A stretch of DNA of 64,000 nt from Clostridia bacterium (GTDB lineage: Bacteria > Bacillota > Clostridia > Monoglobales > Monoglobaceae), in assembly GCA_017546145.1 (NCBI GenBank), contig JAFYXN010000017.1:1-64000 (forward strand), in the 5' to 3' direction. The notes beneath the pieces were generated by a model that saw nothing but the letters and a program-made list of their open reading frames with translations, did no database searches and had not been told where the DNA came from. Made by a program: the position numbers and the translations under genes. Position 1 is the stretch's first letter. Each line of letters opens with the position of its first letter. This document shows positions 53,172 to 62,012 of the stretch, piece by piece.

Positions 53172-54359
53172 TTAAAGGATTTCCATTCCGCCGTCGCCGA
53201 TTTCTGTTACATAGAATGATGCCTCGTGACCAAACTTTTCAATATAAGCCTTGCCAACGGTTTCAATATATGTATCAACAGCGTCGTCAGAAATTATAGC
53301 AACAGTGCATCCGCCAAAGCCTGCACCGGTCATTCTGATGCCCAAAACACCGTCAATTTTTCTGCCGGCAGTTGCAACAAAATCAAGCTCAGGACAGGTA
53401 ACCTCATAGTCATACTGAAGCGAATCATGTGACAGATTCATCAGCTTTCCAAACTCGGCAAGGTTGCCCTTTTTCAGTTCTTCAGCACTCTTTTTAACCC
53501 TTGCACACTCGCCTACAACGTGCTTAATGCGTTTTCTGGTGGTCTCGTTTTCTATAAGATATGAGTGCTCGTTAAACTGCTCTTCGGTTATATCTGCAAG
53601 ACAGGTAGCACCGGGCAGAGCTGTTTTAAGCGCTGCAAGACCTTCCTCGCACTCGCCGCGTCTTTCGTTGTATTTGGAGCTGCCAAGCGAATGCTTAACA
53701 TTTGTGTTGGTAAGCACCAGCTTATGTGCACCAAGATTAAGTGGAATATGTTCGTAATCCAGTGTTGAGCAGTTAAGATGTATAGCGTGGTCAGCTTTGC
53801 CCATAGCCGAAGCAAACTGATCCATAATTCCGCATTTTACACCAACAAAGTTGTGTTCTGCACGCTGCGAGATAAGTGCCATTTCAATCATGTCGATTTT
53901 CTTGTCAATGCCTTTAGCCTCGTTTGCCAAGGTCGCAAAGCAAAGCGCAGTAGAAACTTCAATTGCAGCAGAGGAAGAAAGACCGCCGCCGTGAGGAACT
54001 GTGTCATCATACAAAAGGTCACATCCGCATACTTCGTAGCCGTCCTTTATAAGCTCAAGAGCAACCCCAAGCTGATAGTCACCCCATTTAAGCTTGCCCT
54101 TAAGAGATTCTGCGTCTGAGATTTTTGTTTCAACAATAATGTCAAGGTCGGTTGCCTTAAGTCTTAAAATATCGTCGTTACGCTTTCTTGCAACAAGTGT
54201 GGTCTTCATGGTAAGTGCCGCAGGCATTACGGGACCGCCGCAGTAATCAATGTGTTCGCCGATAAGATTTACACGTCCTGGAGATGCAAAAACTCTAAGC
54301 TCTTCACCGTTATCGCCGAAAACTTCTAAAAATTGCTTTTTGATTTCACTAACTGTCAT
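53172..54359 (-). CDS. galK: Galactokinase GalK
   Basis: The 395-residue GHMP kinase phosphorylates galactose at C1, first step of the Leloir pathway. The galactokinase signature PGRVNLIGEHIDYCGG (about residues 28-43), the ATP loop VPHGGGLSSSAAIEV and the C-terminal RMTGAGFGGCTVAI are present. galT and galE are not in the window. It follows the PHP gene by 14 nt with GGAGGTAAT before the ATG, so the two are probably cotranscribed. Confidence 0.95.
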   Translation of the reverse strand: MTVSEIKKQFLEVFGDNGEELRVFASPGRVNLIGEHIDYCGGPVMPAALTMKTTLVARKRNDDILRLKATDLDIIVETKISDAESLKGKLKWGDYQLGVALELIKDGYEVCGCDLLYDDTVPHGGGLSSSAAIEVSTALCFATLANEAKGIDKKIDMIEMALISQRAEHNFVGVKCGIMDQFASAMGKADHAIHLNCSTLDYEHIPLNLGAHKLVLTNTNVKHSLGSSKYNERRGECEEGLAALKTALPGATCLADITEEQFNEHSYLIENETTRKRIKHVVGECARVKKSAEELKKGNLAEFGKLMNLSHDSLQYDYEVTCPELDFVATAGRKIDGVLGIRMTGAGFGGCTVAIISDDAVDTYIETVGKAYIEKFGHEASFYVTEIGDGGMEIL

Positions 54360-54373
54360 TGGATTACCTCCGT

Positions 54374-55186
54374 TTATATATATTCTTTTTGTGGTTTTCT
54401 GTTTTTGTAATATGTATAATATTTAAAGCCACATTCCTTTAGGGTTTCTGCAGCTACTCTGAAACCATGGACGATTTTTTCGGGAATATGCGCATCGGTA
54501 CCAATGGTGACAAGCTCGCCGCCCATAGCCTTGTAGCGCATAAGGATTTCCTTGTCAGGAATAAGTCCAATGTTTGATACCTCCGAGGTGTTAACCTCAA
54601 GGCTTTTGCCGCGGCTTATCAGGACCTTCAAAACTTCGTCTGTTATGGGCGCAAATCGCGATAAATCAAGACTGCGACCATACTTTCCGCAAATATACCG
54701 CGCAATTATGGTAAGATGTGCCAAAACATCAAAGTCACATTTTTTTGCGGTTTCAAGCACATCTTCAAAGTACCATCCGGCGTATGTATATATATCCTCT
54801 TCCGAAAGCTTTGAAAAATCAATTCTTGAAAAATGCTGTCCGGTGGGACATTTTCTGACCTTGTGAACCGAGGCAAGGACAACATCAAAATCCATAGATT
54901 CGATAATTCGTTTTGCGTAATCATTGCACCATATCATTTCGTCAAATTCAATGCCGCAAAAGATTTCAAGCTGACCGGTATATTGATTTTTAAGACGTTT
55001 TACATCGGCAACTGAAGCTTTTGCGATGTTATATGTATCAAACGAGATGAAGTTGCTTGCCGTGCAGTGGTCGGTGATGGAAATTCCCGAAGCTCCCTCA
55101 TGGTAAGCTGCCTGTGCCATAACATCAGCAGAATAGTGGCAGTCAGGCGAGTTGCTTGTGTGAACGTGGGAATTGAAAATTTTCAT
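54374..55186 (-). CDS. PHP-domain phosphoesterase (histidinol phosphatase-like)
   Basis: The 270-residue protein has the PHP metal-binding motifs: FNSHVHTSNSPDCHYS near the N-terminus, ISITDHC, the Glu of EIFCGIEFDEM, VLASVHKV and GTDAHIPE near the end. It resembles histidinol-phosphate phosphatase HisK, but no histidine genes are nearby and its position upstream of galK suggests another phosphate ester, possibly a sugar phosphate. ATG at 55186 or GTG at 55189 are equivalent starts. Confidence 0.85.
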   Translation of the reverse strand: MKIFNSHVHTSNSPDCHYSADVMAQAAYHEGASGISITDHCTASNFISFDTYNIAKASVADVKRLKNQYTGQLEIFCGIEFDEMIWCNDYAKRIIESMDFDVVLASVHKVRKCPTGQHFSRIDFSKLSEEDIYTYAGWYFEDVLETAKKCDFDVLAHLTIIARYICGKYGRSLDLSRFAPITDEVLKVLISRGKSLEVNTSEVSNIGLIPDKEILMRYKAMGGELVTIGTDAHIPEKIVHGFRVAAETLKECGFKYYTYYKNRKPQKEYI

Positions 55187-55243
55187 CACAGATTTGTCCT
55201 TTCGGTGGGTTAGGTATATAGCTTTATATTAACTCTGATTATG

Positions 55244-55274
55244 AAAATAGTCAAGCCTTTGGCTTGACTATTTT
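55244..55274 (-). terminator. Terminator of rpmE
   Basis: A perfect 14 bp stem (55244-55257 with 55261-55274, loop TTT) with A/T runs, about 75 nt after the rpmE stop. Confidence 0.9.
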
Positions 55275-55348
55275 TGTGTAGAATTTTTTGAATTAGTTGA
55301 AATATCGACAAAACGACATTTCCTGAAAAATTGAATCGGTCAATGAGA

Positions 55349-55558
55349 TTATTTCTCCTCTGTAAGACCGAAACGCTTTCTGAACTTGTCAACACGACCG
55401 CCGGTGTCAACTAACTTCTGCTTACCTGTGTAGAAAGGATGGCAAGCTGAGCAAATTTCGATAGAAACATTTTCCTTTGTTGAGCCTGTTTCAATAACGT
55501 TGCCGCAAGCGCACTTAATGGTTGTTTCTTTATAATCGGGATGTATTCCTGCTTTCAT
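55349..55558 (-). CDS. rpmE: 50S ribosomal protein L31 (zinc-binding form)
   Basis: The 69-residue protein is a complete L31: [20 protein letters not shown] at the start, then [34 protein letters not shown]. Two CxxC-type pairs (CACG and CSACH) make it the C+ zinc-binding type. A strong promoter lies upstream (55612-55640) with AAAGAGGTG as ribosome binding site. Confidence 0.97.
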   Translation of the reverse strand: MKAGIHPDYKETTIKCACGNVIETGSTKENVSIEICSACHPFYTGKQKLVDTGGRVDKFRKRFGLTEEK

Positions 55559-55611
55559 CTCTATATTTCACCTCTTTCTTTAGAGAGTTGCATCATAAAT
55601 CAGCAGACTAT

Positions 55612-55640
55612 ATTATAACATACGATTTTTATAAATGCAA
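55612..55640 (-). promoter_or_regulatory. Promoter of rpmE
   Basis: Minus-strand TTGCAT (55640-55635) and TATAAT (55617-55612), 17 bp apart, about 54 nt before the start codon and just past the aroE stop. No terminator hairpin is visible between aroE and rpmE, so some aro operon read-through is possible. Confidence 0.75.
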
Positions 55641-55647
55641 GATATTT

Positions 55648-56511
55648 TTAAAAATTTTTAAAGTTTTTGAGCTTATTCTCTATTTTTTCCTTTAACAGAG
55701 CCAGTTCAAGCCGATTGTCAAGAAAGATTTCATCTGCTAAAAGCCCCTGATAGATAAGCATTCCAAAGCCGTTCAGAGTGTTAAATCCTCGTAAATGGGC
55801 CTCTTTTAACAGATTGGTCATCTCAGGATTATAAATCAGGTCATAAACCAGCGAGTCCTTTTTTAAAGAGTTAAGAAATGAAAAATCTTCAAAGTCTGAA
55901 TCAATTCCCTCCATGCCGAGAGGGGTGCCGTTTATAAGAATATCACAGTCTTTTGCGGCAGCTGCCATGCTTTGAGTGGTTAGCTCGCCTGTTTTTACTG
56001 TTTTGCCTGTCCGCAAAAGCACATTTTCGGCAAGTGCGTTTGCAGAAGCCGGGGTGCGGTTGAGAACGGTAATAGAGCTTGCTTCCTCCAAAGCCATTTT
56101 AAGGGCTACGGTTGAAACAACACCGCCGGCGCCTAAAATAACAATGTTTTTATCCTTGCAGGAGCAGCCCTTTTCCTTAATAGCCCATATACAGCCTTGA
56201 CCGTCGGTGTTGTAGCCCAAAAGCTTTCCGCCCTTTACTTTTACAGTGTTGACCGAATTAAAAACAAGCGCTTCGTTGTCGATGTAATCAAGGTATGGCA
56301 AAATGTCCTGCTTGTGAGGCATGGTAAGGTTAAAGCCGCAAATTTCTTTTTGGCGGACTTCGGCTAAGTATTGCTCAAGCTGCCCCTTTTCAACACGTAC
56401 CTTTCTGTATTCATGGTCAAGCTTTAATTCCTCAAGAACGGTTTGGTGAATAACAGGTGACTTGCTGTGGCCGATAGGGTCACCCACGACGTCAAGCTTT
56501 ATTTTAGTCAC
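55648..56511 (-). CDS. aroE: Shikimate dehydrogenase AroE
   Basis: The 287-residue enzyme reduces 3-dehydroshikimate to shikimate with NADPH. The substrate site VVGDPIGHSKSPVIHQT (about residues 6-22), NLTMPHKQDILPYLD with the catalytic Lys, the dinucleotide loop VILGAGGVVSTVALKMA and NGTPLGMEG are present. The GTG at 56511 has GAGGAGG about 9 nt upstream and overlaps the end of aroQ by 8 nt. It is the last gene of the aromatic operon. Confidence 0.93.
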   Translation of the reverse strand: MTKIKLDVVGDPIGHSKSPVIHQTVLEELKLDHEYRKVRVEKGQLEQYLAEVRQKEICGFNLTMPHKQDILPYLDYIDNEALVFNSVNTVKVKGGKLLGYNTDGQGCIWAIKEKGCSCKDKNIVILGAGGVVSTVALKMALEEASSITVLNRTPASANALAENVLLRTGKTVKTGELTTQSMAAAAKDCDILINGTPLGMEGIDSDFEDFSFLNSLKKDSLVYDLIYNPEMTNLLKEAHLRGFNTLNGFGMLIYQGLLADEIFLDNRLELALLKEKIENKLKNFKNF

Positions 56512-56944
56512 GGCACGAAGCCTCCTCTGAAAGAAAGTCGATTGCAAGCAGGTAGCCGCGGAAGCCAAGACCTGCAATCTGCCCTGTACATGCCGGAGCA
56601 GTCACCGACTTGTGACGAAATTCCTCGCGCTTGTGTATGTTGCTGAGATGTACCTCGATTGCCGGAATATCAACCGAAGCAAGTGCGTCATGGATTGCAT
56701 AGCTGTAATGAGTATATGCGCCCGGATTAATAACAATACCGTCGTATGCGCCAAGGGAATGGTGGATGAAGTCAATAAGCTCGCCTTCGCTGTTGCTCTG
56801 CAAAACAGTGACTTCAATACCTTTTTTGGTGCAGTAGTCCTCAATGTAATTTTCAAGGTCTGAATATGTTTTGCTTCCGTAAACATCAGGTTCACGGATT
56901 CCAAGCATATTAAGATTCGGGCCGTTTAAAACCATAATTTTCAT
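56504..56944 (-). CDS. aroQ: Type II 3-dehydroquinate dehydratase AroQ
   Basis: The 146-residue enzyme converts 3-dehydroquinate to 3-dehydroshikimate. It has GPNLNMLGIREPDVYG, the active-site loop, QSNSEGELIDFIH, INPGAYTHYSYAIHDAL and VEVHLSNIHKREEFRHKS with the catalytic His. Length is typical of the dodecameric type II family. It overlaps aroK by 4 nt. Confidence 0.96.
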   Translation of the reverse strand: MKIMVLNGPNLNMLGIREPDVYGSKTYSDLENYIEDYCTKKGIEVTVLQSNSEGELIDFIHHSLGAYDGIVINPGAYTHYSYAIHDALASVDIPAIEVHLSNIHKREEFRHKSVTAPACTGQIAGLGFRGYLLAIDFLSEEASCRD

Positions 56945-57435
56945 AATTTCACCTCGTCTATAATTTTTTCTGCCAATTTCTGCGGCGGAAGAATATTTTT
57001 AATTTCAATATCGCAAGCCTCCAGATAAAGAGGAAGTCTTCTTTCGTAAAGCCGGTAAAGCCTGTTTTTGCCGTCGGCAAGCAAGGGCCGCTTTGAGGTG
57101 TCAATGTCCCCCAAAATGTCTTCAAGGGGTCTGTTGATAAAAATGACTGTGCCGCAGTCCTTCAGTATTTCAAAGTTTTCACGGCGCTCAACACAACCGC
57201 CGCCTGTGGCTATTACTGAATTTTTTGCAGCGGAGAGCTTTTTCAGGGCTTGTGTTTCCAGCTTGCGAAAATACTCCTCGCCGTGCTCGTTGAAAATTTT
57301 TGAAATTTCAGTACCTTCGGTTTGTTCAATAACGCTGTCGCAATCAACAAAGTCAACCCCTAAAGCCTTTGCCAGATACCTGCCCACAGTGCTTTTGCCG
57401 CAACCGGGCATACCTATAAGAACAATATTTTTCAT
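56941..57435 (-). CDS. aroK: Shikimate kinase AroK
   Basis: The 164-residue enzyme phosphorylates shikimate with ATP. Walker A GMPGCGKSTVGRYLAKALG, the shikimate-binding Asp in FVDCDSVIE, IATGGGCVERRENFEIL and the lid Arg in SKRPLLA are present. I placed the start at 57435 (MKNIVLIG); AAAGGA lies 10-12 nt upstream. It follows pheA after 20 nt. Confidence 0.94.
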   Translation of the reverse strand: MKNIVLIGMPGCGKSTVGRYLAKALGVDFVDCDSVIEQTEGTEISKIFNEHGEEYFRKLETQALKKLSAAKNSVIATGGGCVERRENFEILKDCGTVIFINRPLEDILGDIDTSKRPLLADGKNRLYRLYERRLPLYLEACDIEIKNILPPQKLAEKIIDEVKL

Positions 57436-57455
57436 ATATACAAATCCTTTCCGCA

Positions 57456-58592
57456 CTATTCTGAAACGCTGTAGTTGCCCAGTATTTTAAGTGAAGATGT
57501 GGATGCGGAGATTTCTGCCATAATTCCGTTTACGGTGTTATCAAGCAGGCTGCCTTCAAAGTCAACAAAGAACAGGTATTCAAAGTTTCCGTCATGGCTG
57601 GGTCTGGATTCAATCTTAACAAGGTTAAGTCCGTTATCGGCAAAAACCGAAAGCACGTGCGAAAGCGCACCGCTTTCGTCGGGGAGGGTAAACAAAATAC
57701 TGATTTTACGGCAGCTTTTGTTAAGGATTCCGCGTTTTGCAATAACAGCAAAGCGTGTTGTGTTGCCACCGATTGTGCTTATATTCTCGGCAAGAACCTT
57801 AAGGTTGTAAATCTCGGTTGTGCGCTTGCTTGCAATTGCCGCCTTGTCTATATCATCGGTTTCCACAATCATTTTTGCTGCCATTGCGGTGTTGTGGTAC
57901 GGATGAAATTCCATTTTGGGGTATTTGTCAAAGAACTCCTTGCATTGCATATATCCTTGTTCGTGTGAGTATACTGTGCGGATATATTCAAGCTTGGCAT
58001 CGGGAAGCCCTACAAGACAATGGTCAATGGGTACTGCAACCTCGGCTACAATAAAGGCATCCCGTTTTTCAAGCAAATCGTATGCACTTGAAATAACGCC
58101 TGTGGATGAATTTTCGAGGGGCAGTATGCCGTAATCCGCTTCGCCGTTTTCAACAGCGTCGACTACCTTGCCAAAGGTTGAGGTGTTTATGCGTTTGCAA
58201 TCCTTTCCAAAAAATTGAATAAGCGCAGTTTCGCTGTTTGCACCGGGAACGCCCTGATATGCGACTGTCGGGTCACTTTTCAGCTCGCCCTCGTCAAAGT
58301 CTTTAAGCCACGGAGTTCTACCTTCTTCTGATACCAAAGCCTTTGCTTGTGCTACGCGGCTGATTTTCATAATTGTTGAAAAAAAGTCGTAGACAGGAAT
58401 TTTAAGCTCGTTGCTGACTTTTTCAATCTTGTTTTCAAGGATTTGCTTCTCTCTCTGCTTGTCCAGTACCGGCATATTGTTTGCACGCTTGTATTCGGCA
58501 ACGCCTGCACTGCATTCCATGCGACTTAGGAATAATGGTAAAAGCTGAGAGTCTATTTCGTCAATTTTTTTTCTGAGAATTTCCAAGTCATT
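57456..58592 (-). CDS. pheA: Bifunctional chorismate mutase / prephenate dehydratase
   Basis: The 378-residue protein has an AroQ-type chorismate mutase domain (about residues 1-85, NDLEILRKKIDEIDSQLLPLF), a prephenate dehydratase domain (about 105-285, VAYQGVPGANSETA, ENSSTGVI, TTRFAVI) and an ACT regulatory domain (about 295-370, DESGALSHVLSVFADNGLNLVKIESRPS). The GAL and ESRP motifs are those used for phenylalanine feedback inhibition. It makes phenylpyruvate. The ATG at 58592 has AAAGGA upstream; longer in-frame starts run into aroC. Confidence 0.95.
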   Translation of the reverse strand, partial: NDLEILRKKIDEIDSQLLPLFLSRMECSAGVAEYKRANNMPVLDKQREKQILENKIEKVSNELKIPVYDFFSTIMKISRVAQAKALVSEEGRTPWLKDFDEGELKSDPTVAYQGVPGANSETALIQFFGKDCKRINTSTFGKVVDAVENGEADYGILPLENSSTGVISSAYDLLEKRDAFIVAEVAVPIDHCLVGLPDAKLEYIRTVYSHEQGYMQCKEFFDKYPKMEFHPYHNTAMAAKMIVETDDIDKAAIASKRTTEIYNLKVLAENISTIGGNTTRFAVIAKRGILNKSCRKISILFTLPDESGALSHVLSVFADNGLNLVKIESRPSHDGNFEYLFFVDFEGSLLDNTVNGIMAEISASTSSLKILGNYSVSE

Positions 58593-58614
58593 CATTTTGA
58601 TATTCCTTTCAAAG

Positions 58615-59685
58615 CTAAATGAGACCGGCGTCAAGCAAAGCCAGAGCTGCTGCACATTCAACAACAACTGCCGCTCTTTGGACAATGCAGGGGTCGTGCC
58701 TGCCGATTATTTCAATTGTTGTGTTTTCCATTTTTTCAATATCTACGGTGTTTTGTACTTTTGCAATAGAGGGGGTGGGTTTTACTGCAACCGAGAAGAC
58801 AATGGGCATTCCGTTGGTTATGCCGCCGTTTATGCCGCCGTTATTGTTGGTTGCTGTAAAAATTTTATTTCCGTCGGTTGCAAATGGGTCGTTTGCTGTG
58901 CTGCCGTACATTTCGGCAAAGTCAAAGCCACGTCCGAATTCAATTCCCTTAACTGCCGGAATTGAGAACATAATCGACGAAATCTGGCTTTCAACAGCTG
59001 AGAAGAATGGTGAACCCCAGCCCTCTGGAGTGCCAATTGCTGCACATTCGATTATTCCTCCGACAGAGTCCTTATCTGCTGCAGCATTTAGAATTTCTTG
59101 CTGCATTTTTTCGCCTATGGTATCGTCAATAACCGGAAACGCCTTGCTTGTAAGCTCTGCAAGCAAGTCTTTTTGCAGATTGTCTATGTCAAGAAAGGAG
59201 TTTTCTTTGACGTTATGTATCTGTTTGATGTGCGAGCCGATGGTAATTCCCTGCTCCTTTAAAACCTGTTTTGCAATAGCTCCGGCAAAAACCAGACCTG
59301 CAGCAATTCTGCCCGAGAAATGTCCGCCGCCGCGAAAATCATGGCTGTCACCATATTTTAAAAGGCCTGTGAGGTCGGCATGACCCGGTCTTAAAAGATT
59401 TTTTCTGTAGTCCTTTGATTGGGTGTTGGTGTTTCTGATTATACCAATAATAGGTGTGCCGCAGGTTTTGCCGTCAAATATACCTGACAGAATTTCAACT
59501 TCGTCAGCTTCCTTTCGTGGAGTTGACAGCTTATTCTGACCCGGTGCGCGACGCTGCATTTCGCGTTTGATAAAGTCTGTGTCAATAGTAAGCCCTGACG
59601 GAATACCGTCAATCACAGCGCCGATTCCGCCGCCGTGGGATTCTCCGAATATACTGATTTTTATTTTATTTCCCCAAACATTCAT
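58615..59685 (-). CDS. aroC: Chorismate synthase AroC
   Basis: The 356-residue FMN-dependent enzyme makes chorismate from EPSP. It has FGESHGGGIGAVIDGIPSG, RRAPGQNKLSTPRKEADEVEILSG, RPGHADLTGLLKYG and the FSGRIAAG region. The ATG at 59685 has GGAGGTGA 7-8 nt upstream and overlaps the end of aroA by 20 nt. Confidence 0.96.
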   Translation of the reverse strand: MNVWGNKIKISIFGESHGGGIGAVIDGIPSGLTIDTDFIKREMQRRAPGQNKLSTPRKEADEVEILSGIFDGKTCGTPIIGIIRNTNTQSKDYRKNLLRPGHADLTGLLKYGDSHDFRGGGHFSGRIAAGLVFAGAIAKQVLKEQGITIGSHIKQIHNVKENSFLDIDNLQKDLLAELTSKAFPVIDDTIGEKMQQEILNAAADKDSVGGIIECAAIGTPEGWGSPFFSAVESQISSIMFSIPAVKGIEFGRGFDFAEMYGSTANDPFATDGNKIFTATNNNGGINGGITNGMPIVFSVAVKPTPSIAKVQNTVDIEKMENTTIEIIGRHDPCIVQRAAVVVECAAALALLDAGLI

Positions 59686-60955
59686 TTGCGTCACCTCCAA
59701 GTTTTATATAATCCTCAAAAAAGTCTGGATATGATTTTGCAACTGACTTTTTTGCGCCTTCAATTATGACATCGCCCTCGCATCGGCAAGCGGCAATTGC
59801 GGCTGCCATTGCGATGCGGTGGTCGTTGAAGGATGATACGGTGCTGCCGCTTAGCACCTGTGTACCTTTTATAATAAGGAAGTCTTCGCCTTCGGTAATG
59901 TCAGCACCAAGTGATTTAAGAACGGAGCAGATTGCCGAAAGTCGGTCGCTTTCTTTGATTCTCAGCCTTCCTGCATTTACAATCCGGCTTTCGCCCTTGC
60001 AAAATGCAAGCAATACTGCCAGAATCGGAACAAGGTCAGGTATCTCGTCTGCGTCAACCGTGATTCCGTGCATGTTTGCCGAACAAGCAGCACGCAAAGT
60101 AGATGCCGACGATTTTTCAACCAAAGCACCTGTGCTTCTGATAATGTCTATTATCTTTTTGTCGCCTTGCAGGCTGTTTTCTTTCAGCCCCGAGCAGGTG
60201 ATGTTACATCCGATTGCTCCTGCGGTAAGAAAGAATGCGGCTTGAGAAAAATCACCTTCAACAGTGTAGTTTCTTGCCTTGTAGGTCTGCTTCCCTTTAA
60301 CAATAAAGCATTCGTAATTATCGTTAGTTATTTTTATGCCGTATTTTTTCAGTACGTCAAGTGTGATATCTATATATCCTCTTGAGGTAAGAGTTCCTTC
60401 GATTATAATACGGCTGTCACCGTCAAGCAACGGAAGTGCAAAAAGAAGACCGGTAATAAACTGCGAACTGACACTGCCGTCAATTTTAAAGTCGCCGGCA
60501 CAAAGCTTGCCGTTGATTGAAAGTGCGGATTTTTTCTGCTTGTATAAAATGCCTTTTTCGTCAAAAATTTTAAAGTATGGCGTCATGGGCCGCTCCATAA
60601 GTCTGCCGCGTCCTGTAAATTCAAGCTTTTCGGCAAAGCACAGCGCAATGGGGATTAAAAACCGCAAAGTCGAGCCGCTTTCACCGCAGTCAAGCTTAAT
60701 TTTTTTGGTTGACCTGTCCTTGCTGCTCTTCAAAATGCTTACTGAAGCCTTTTTTTCGTCAAAGATATATTCTGCACCCAATGCATCAATGCAGCCAAGA
60801 GTTGCTTTTATGTCGTCTGATAGCTTAATATTGTTTATTTTACATTCATCGCCCGATAAGAATGCGGCAAGAAGCGCGCGATGGGCATAGCTTTTTGATG
60901 GTGGAACCTTTACCTTTCCTGAAAGAACGGCAGGGGAAATTTTTATTGAGTCCAT
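59666..60955 (-). CDS. aroA: EPSP synthase AroA
   Basis: The 429-residue enzyme (3-phosphoshikimate 1-carboxyvinyltransferase) has VKVPPSKSYAHRALLAAFLS, LDCGESGSTLRFLIPIAL, the RPMTPYFKIF segment and KESDRLSAICSVLKSLGAD. The LDCGESGSTLRF loop with Ser rather than Asn-Ala-Gly-Thr-Ala is the pattern of class II-like bacterial enzymes, though class assignment needs an alignment. It overlaps aroB by 13 nt and aroC by 20 nt. Confidence 0.95.
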   Translation of the reverse strand: MDSIKISPAVLSGKVKVPPSKSYAHRALLAAFLSGDECKINNIKLSDDIKATLGCIDALGAEYIFDEKKASVSILKSSKDRSTKKIKLDCGESGSTLRFLIPIALCFAEKLEFTGRGRLMERPMTPYFKIFDEKGILYKQKKSALSINGKLCAGDFKIDGSVSSQFITGLLFALPLLDGDSRIIIEGTLTSRGYIDITLDVLKKYGIKITNDNYECFIVKGKQTYKARNYTVEGDFSQAAFFLTAGAIGCNITCSGLKENSLQGDKKIIDIIRSTGALVEKSSASTLRAACSANMHGITVDADEIPDLVPILAVLLAFCKGESRIVNAGRLRIKESDRLSAICSVLKSLGADITEGEDFLIIKGTQVLSGSTVSSFNDHRIAMAAAIAACRCEGDVIIEGAKKSVAKSYPDFFEDYIKLGGDANECLGK

Positions 60956-61998
60956 ATACTGTTTTTCTCCGTATCTTTTATAATAACCTTTCCGATTTTT
61001 TCGGGGACAATCAAAGCAACCGTATTGCCCTTGCCCTTTTTGTCAACAGCCACAGCGTCGGCAAGGGACTGCTTGTCTATCGCGACCCTGTCGGGAAGAT
61101 TGTATTTTTTGATAAGCCTTCGTATACGCTCTGATGAATTGTCAAGGGTGATGCCCCATTTTTCACCAAGCTCGGCTGCCATAACCATCCCTGCGGCAAC
61201 TGCTTCGCCGTGAGTATAATCTGTAAAGTTATATTTCTTTTCGATTGCATGACCAAAGGTGTGACCAAAGTTAAGTATCATACGTCCGCCTGTATCGGTT
61301 TCGTCATCTTCAACCACCATTCGTTTAAGGTCACAGCAGCGCAGTACAACATCGTCTATAATTTCCATCATATCTGTTCGCGAGGAGGTCTTTTCAAGTT
61401 GGCAAAAGAGGTGTTCGTCCAAAATTACGCCGTATTTAATCACCTCTGCCATGCCGTCGCTGAAGTTGCGGTCAGAAAGAGTTTCAAGACATAATGGGTC
61501 AATAATTACCATTTTGGGCTGATAGAATGCTCCGACCAGATTTTTGCCGTGAGGCAGATTAACTGCAACCTTCCCGCCGACACTGCTGTCAACCTGTGCC
61601 AAAAGCGTGGTAGGAATTTGTATAAACGGGATTCCGCGAAGCAAGGTTGCGGCGCAAAATCCGGTCAGGTCACCAACTACACCGCCGCCAAGAGCGATAA
61701 TCAGGTCTGTTCGGGTAATACCCTGTTTAAGCAATTCGCTATAAAGAAATTCAAGCATCTCGATTGATTTTGAACTTTCGCCTGCAGGAACAGTGACTAA
61801 AAACGGACTAAAGCCTGAATTTTCAAGCGAGTCAATAAGCCTTTTTGCATAAAGCGGACCAACATTGCTGTCGGTGATTATTGCTGCTTTGCATTTTGGG
61901 TGAATTTTGGCAATAAGGCTGCCGCTTTCATCAAAAATTCCCTTTTCAATTTTTATGTCATATTCCCTGCCGGGAAGATTAACTCTTAATGTTTTCAT
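60943..61998 (-). CDS. aroB: 3-dehydroquinate synthase AroB
   Basis: The 351-residue NAD- and metal-dependent enzyme makes 3-dehydroquinate. It has IIALGGGVVGDLTGFCAATLLRG, PTTLLAQVDSSVGGKVAVN, the metal ligand segment and LNFGHTFGHAIEK. The ATG at 61998 is preceded by TTGGAGGACAC; a longer ORF from 62019 overlaps tyrA. It is second in the operon, 14 nt after tyrA. Confidence 0.96.
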   Translation of the reverse strand: MKTLRVNLPGREYDIKIEKGIFDESGSLIAKIHPKCKAAIITDSNVGPLYAKRLIDSLENSGFSPFLVTVPAGESSKSIEMLEFLYSELLKQGITRTDLIIALGGGVVGDLTGFCAATLLRGIPFIQIPTTLLAQVDSSVGGKVAVNLPHGKNLVGAFYQPKMVIIDPLCLETLSDRNFSDGMAEVIKYGVILDEHLFCQLEKTSSRTDMMEIIDDVVLRCCDLKRMVVEDDETDTGGRMILNFGHTFGHAIEKKYNFTDYTHGEAVAAGMVMAAELGEKWGITLDNSSERIRRLIKKYNLPDRVAIDKQSLADAVAVDKKGKGNTVALIVPEKIGKVIIKDTEKNSIWTQ

Positions 61999-62012
61999 TT
62001 TGTGTCCTCCAA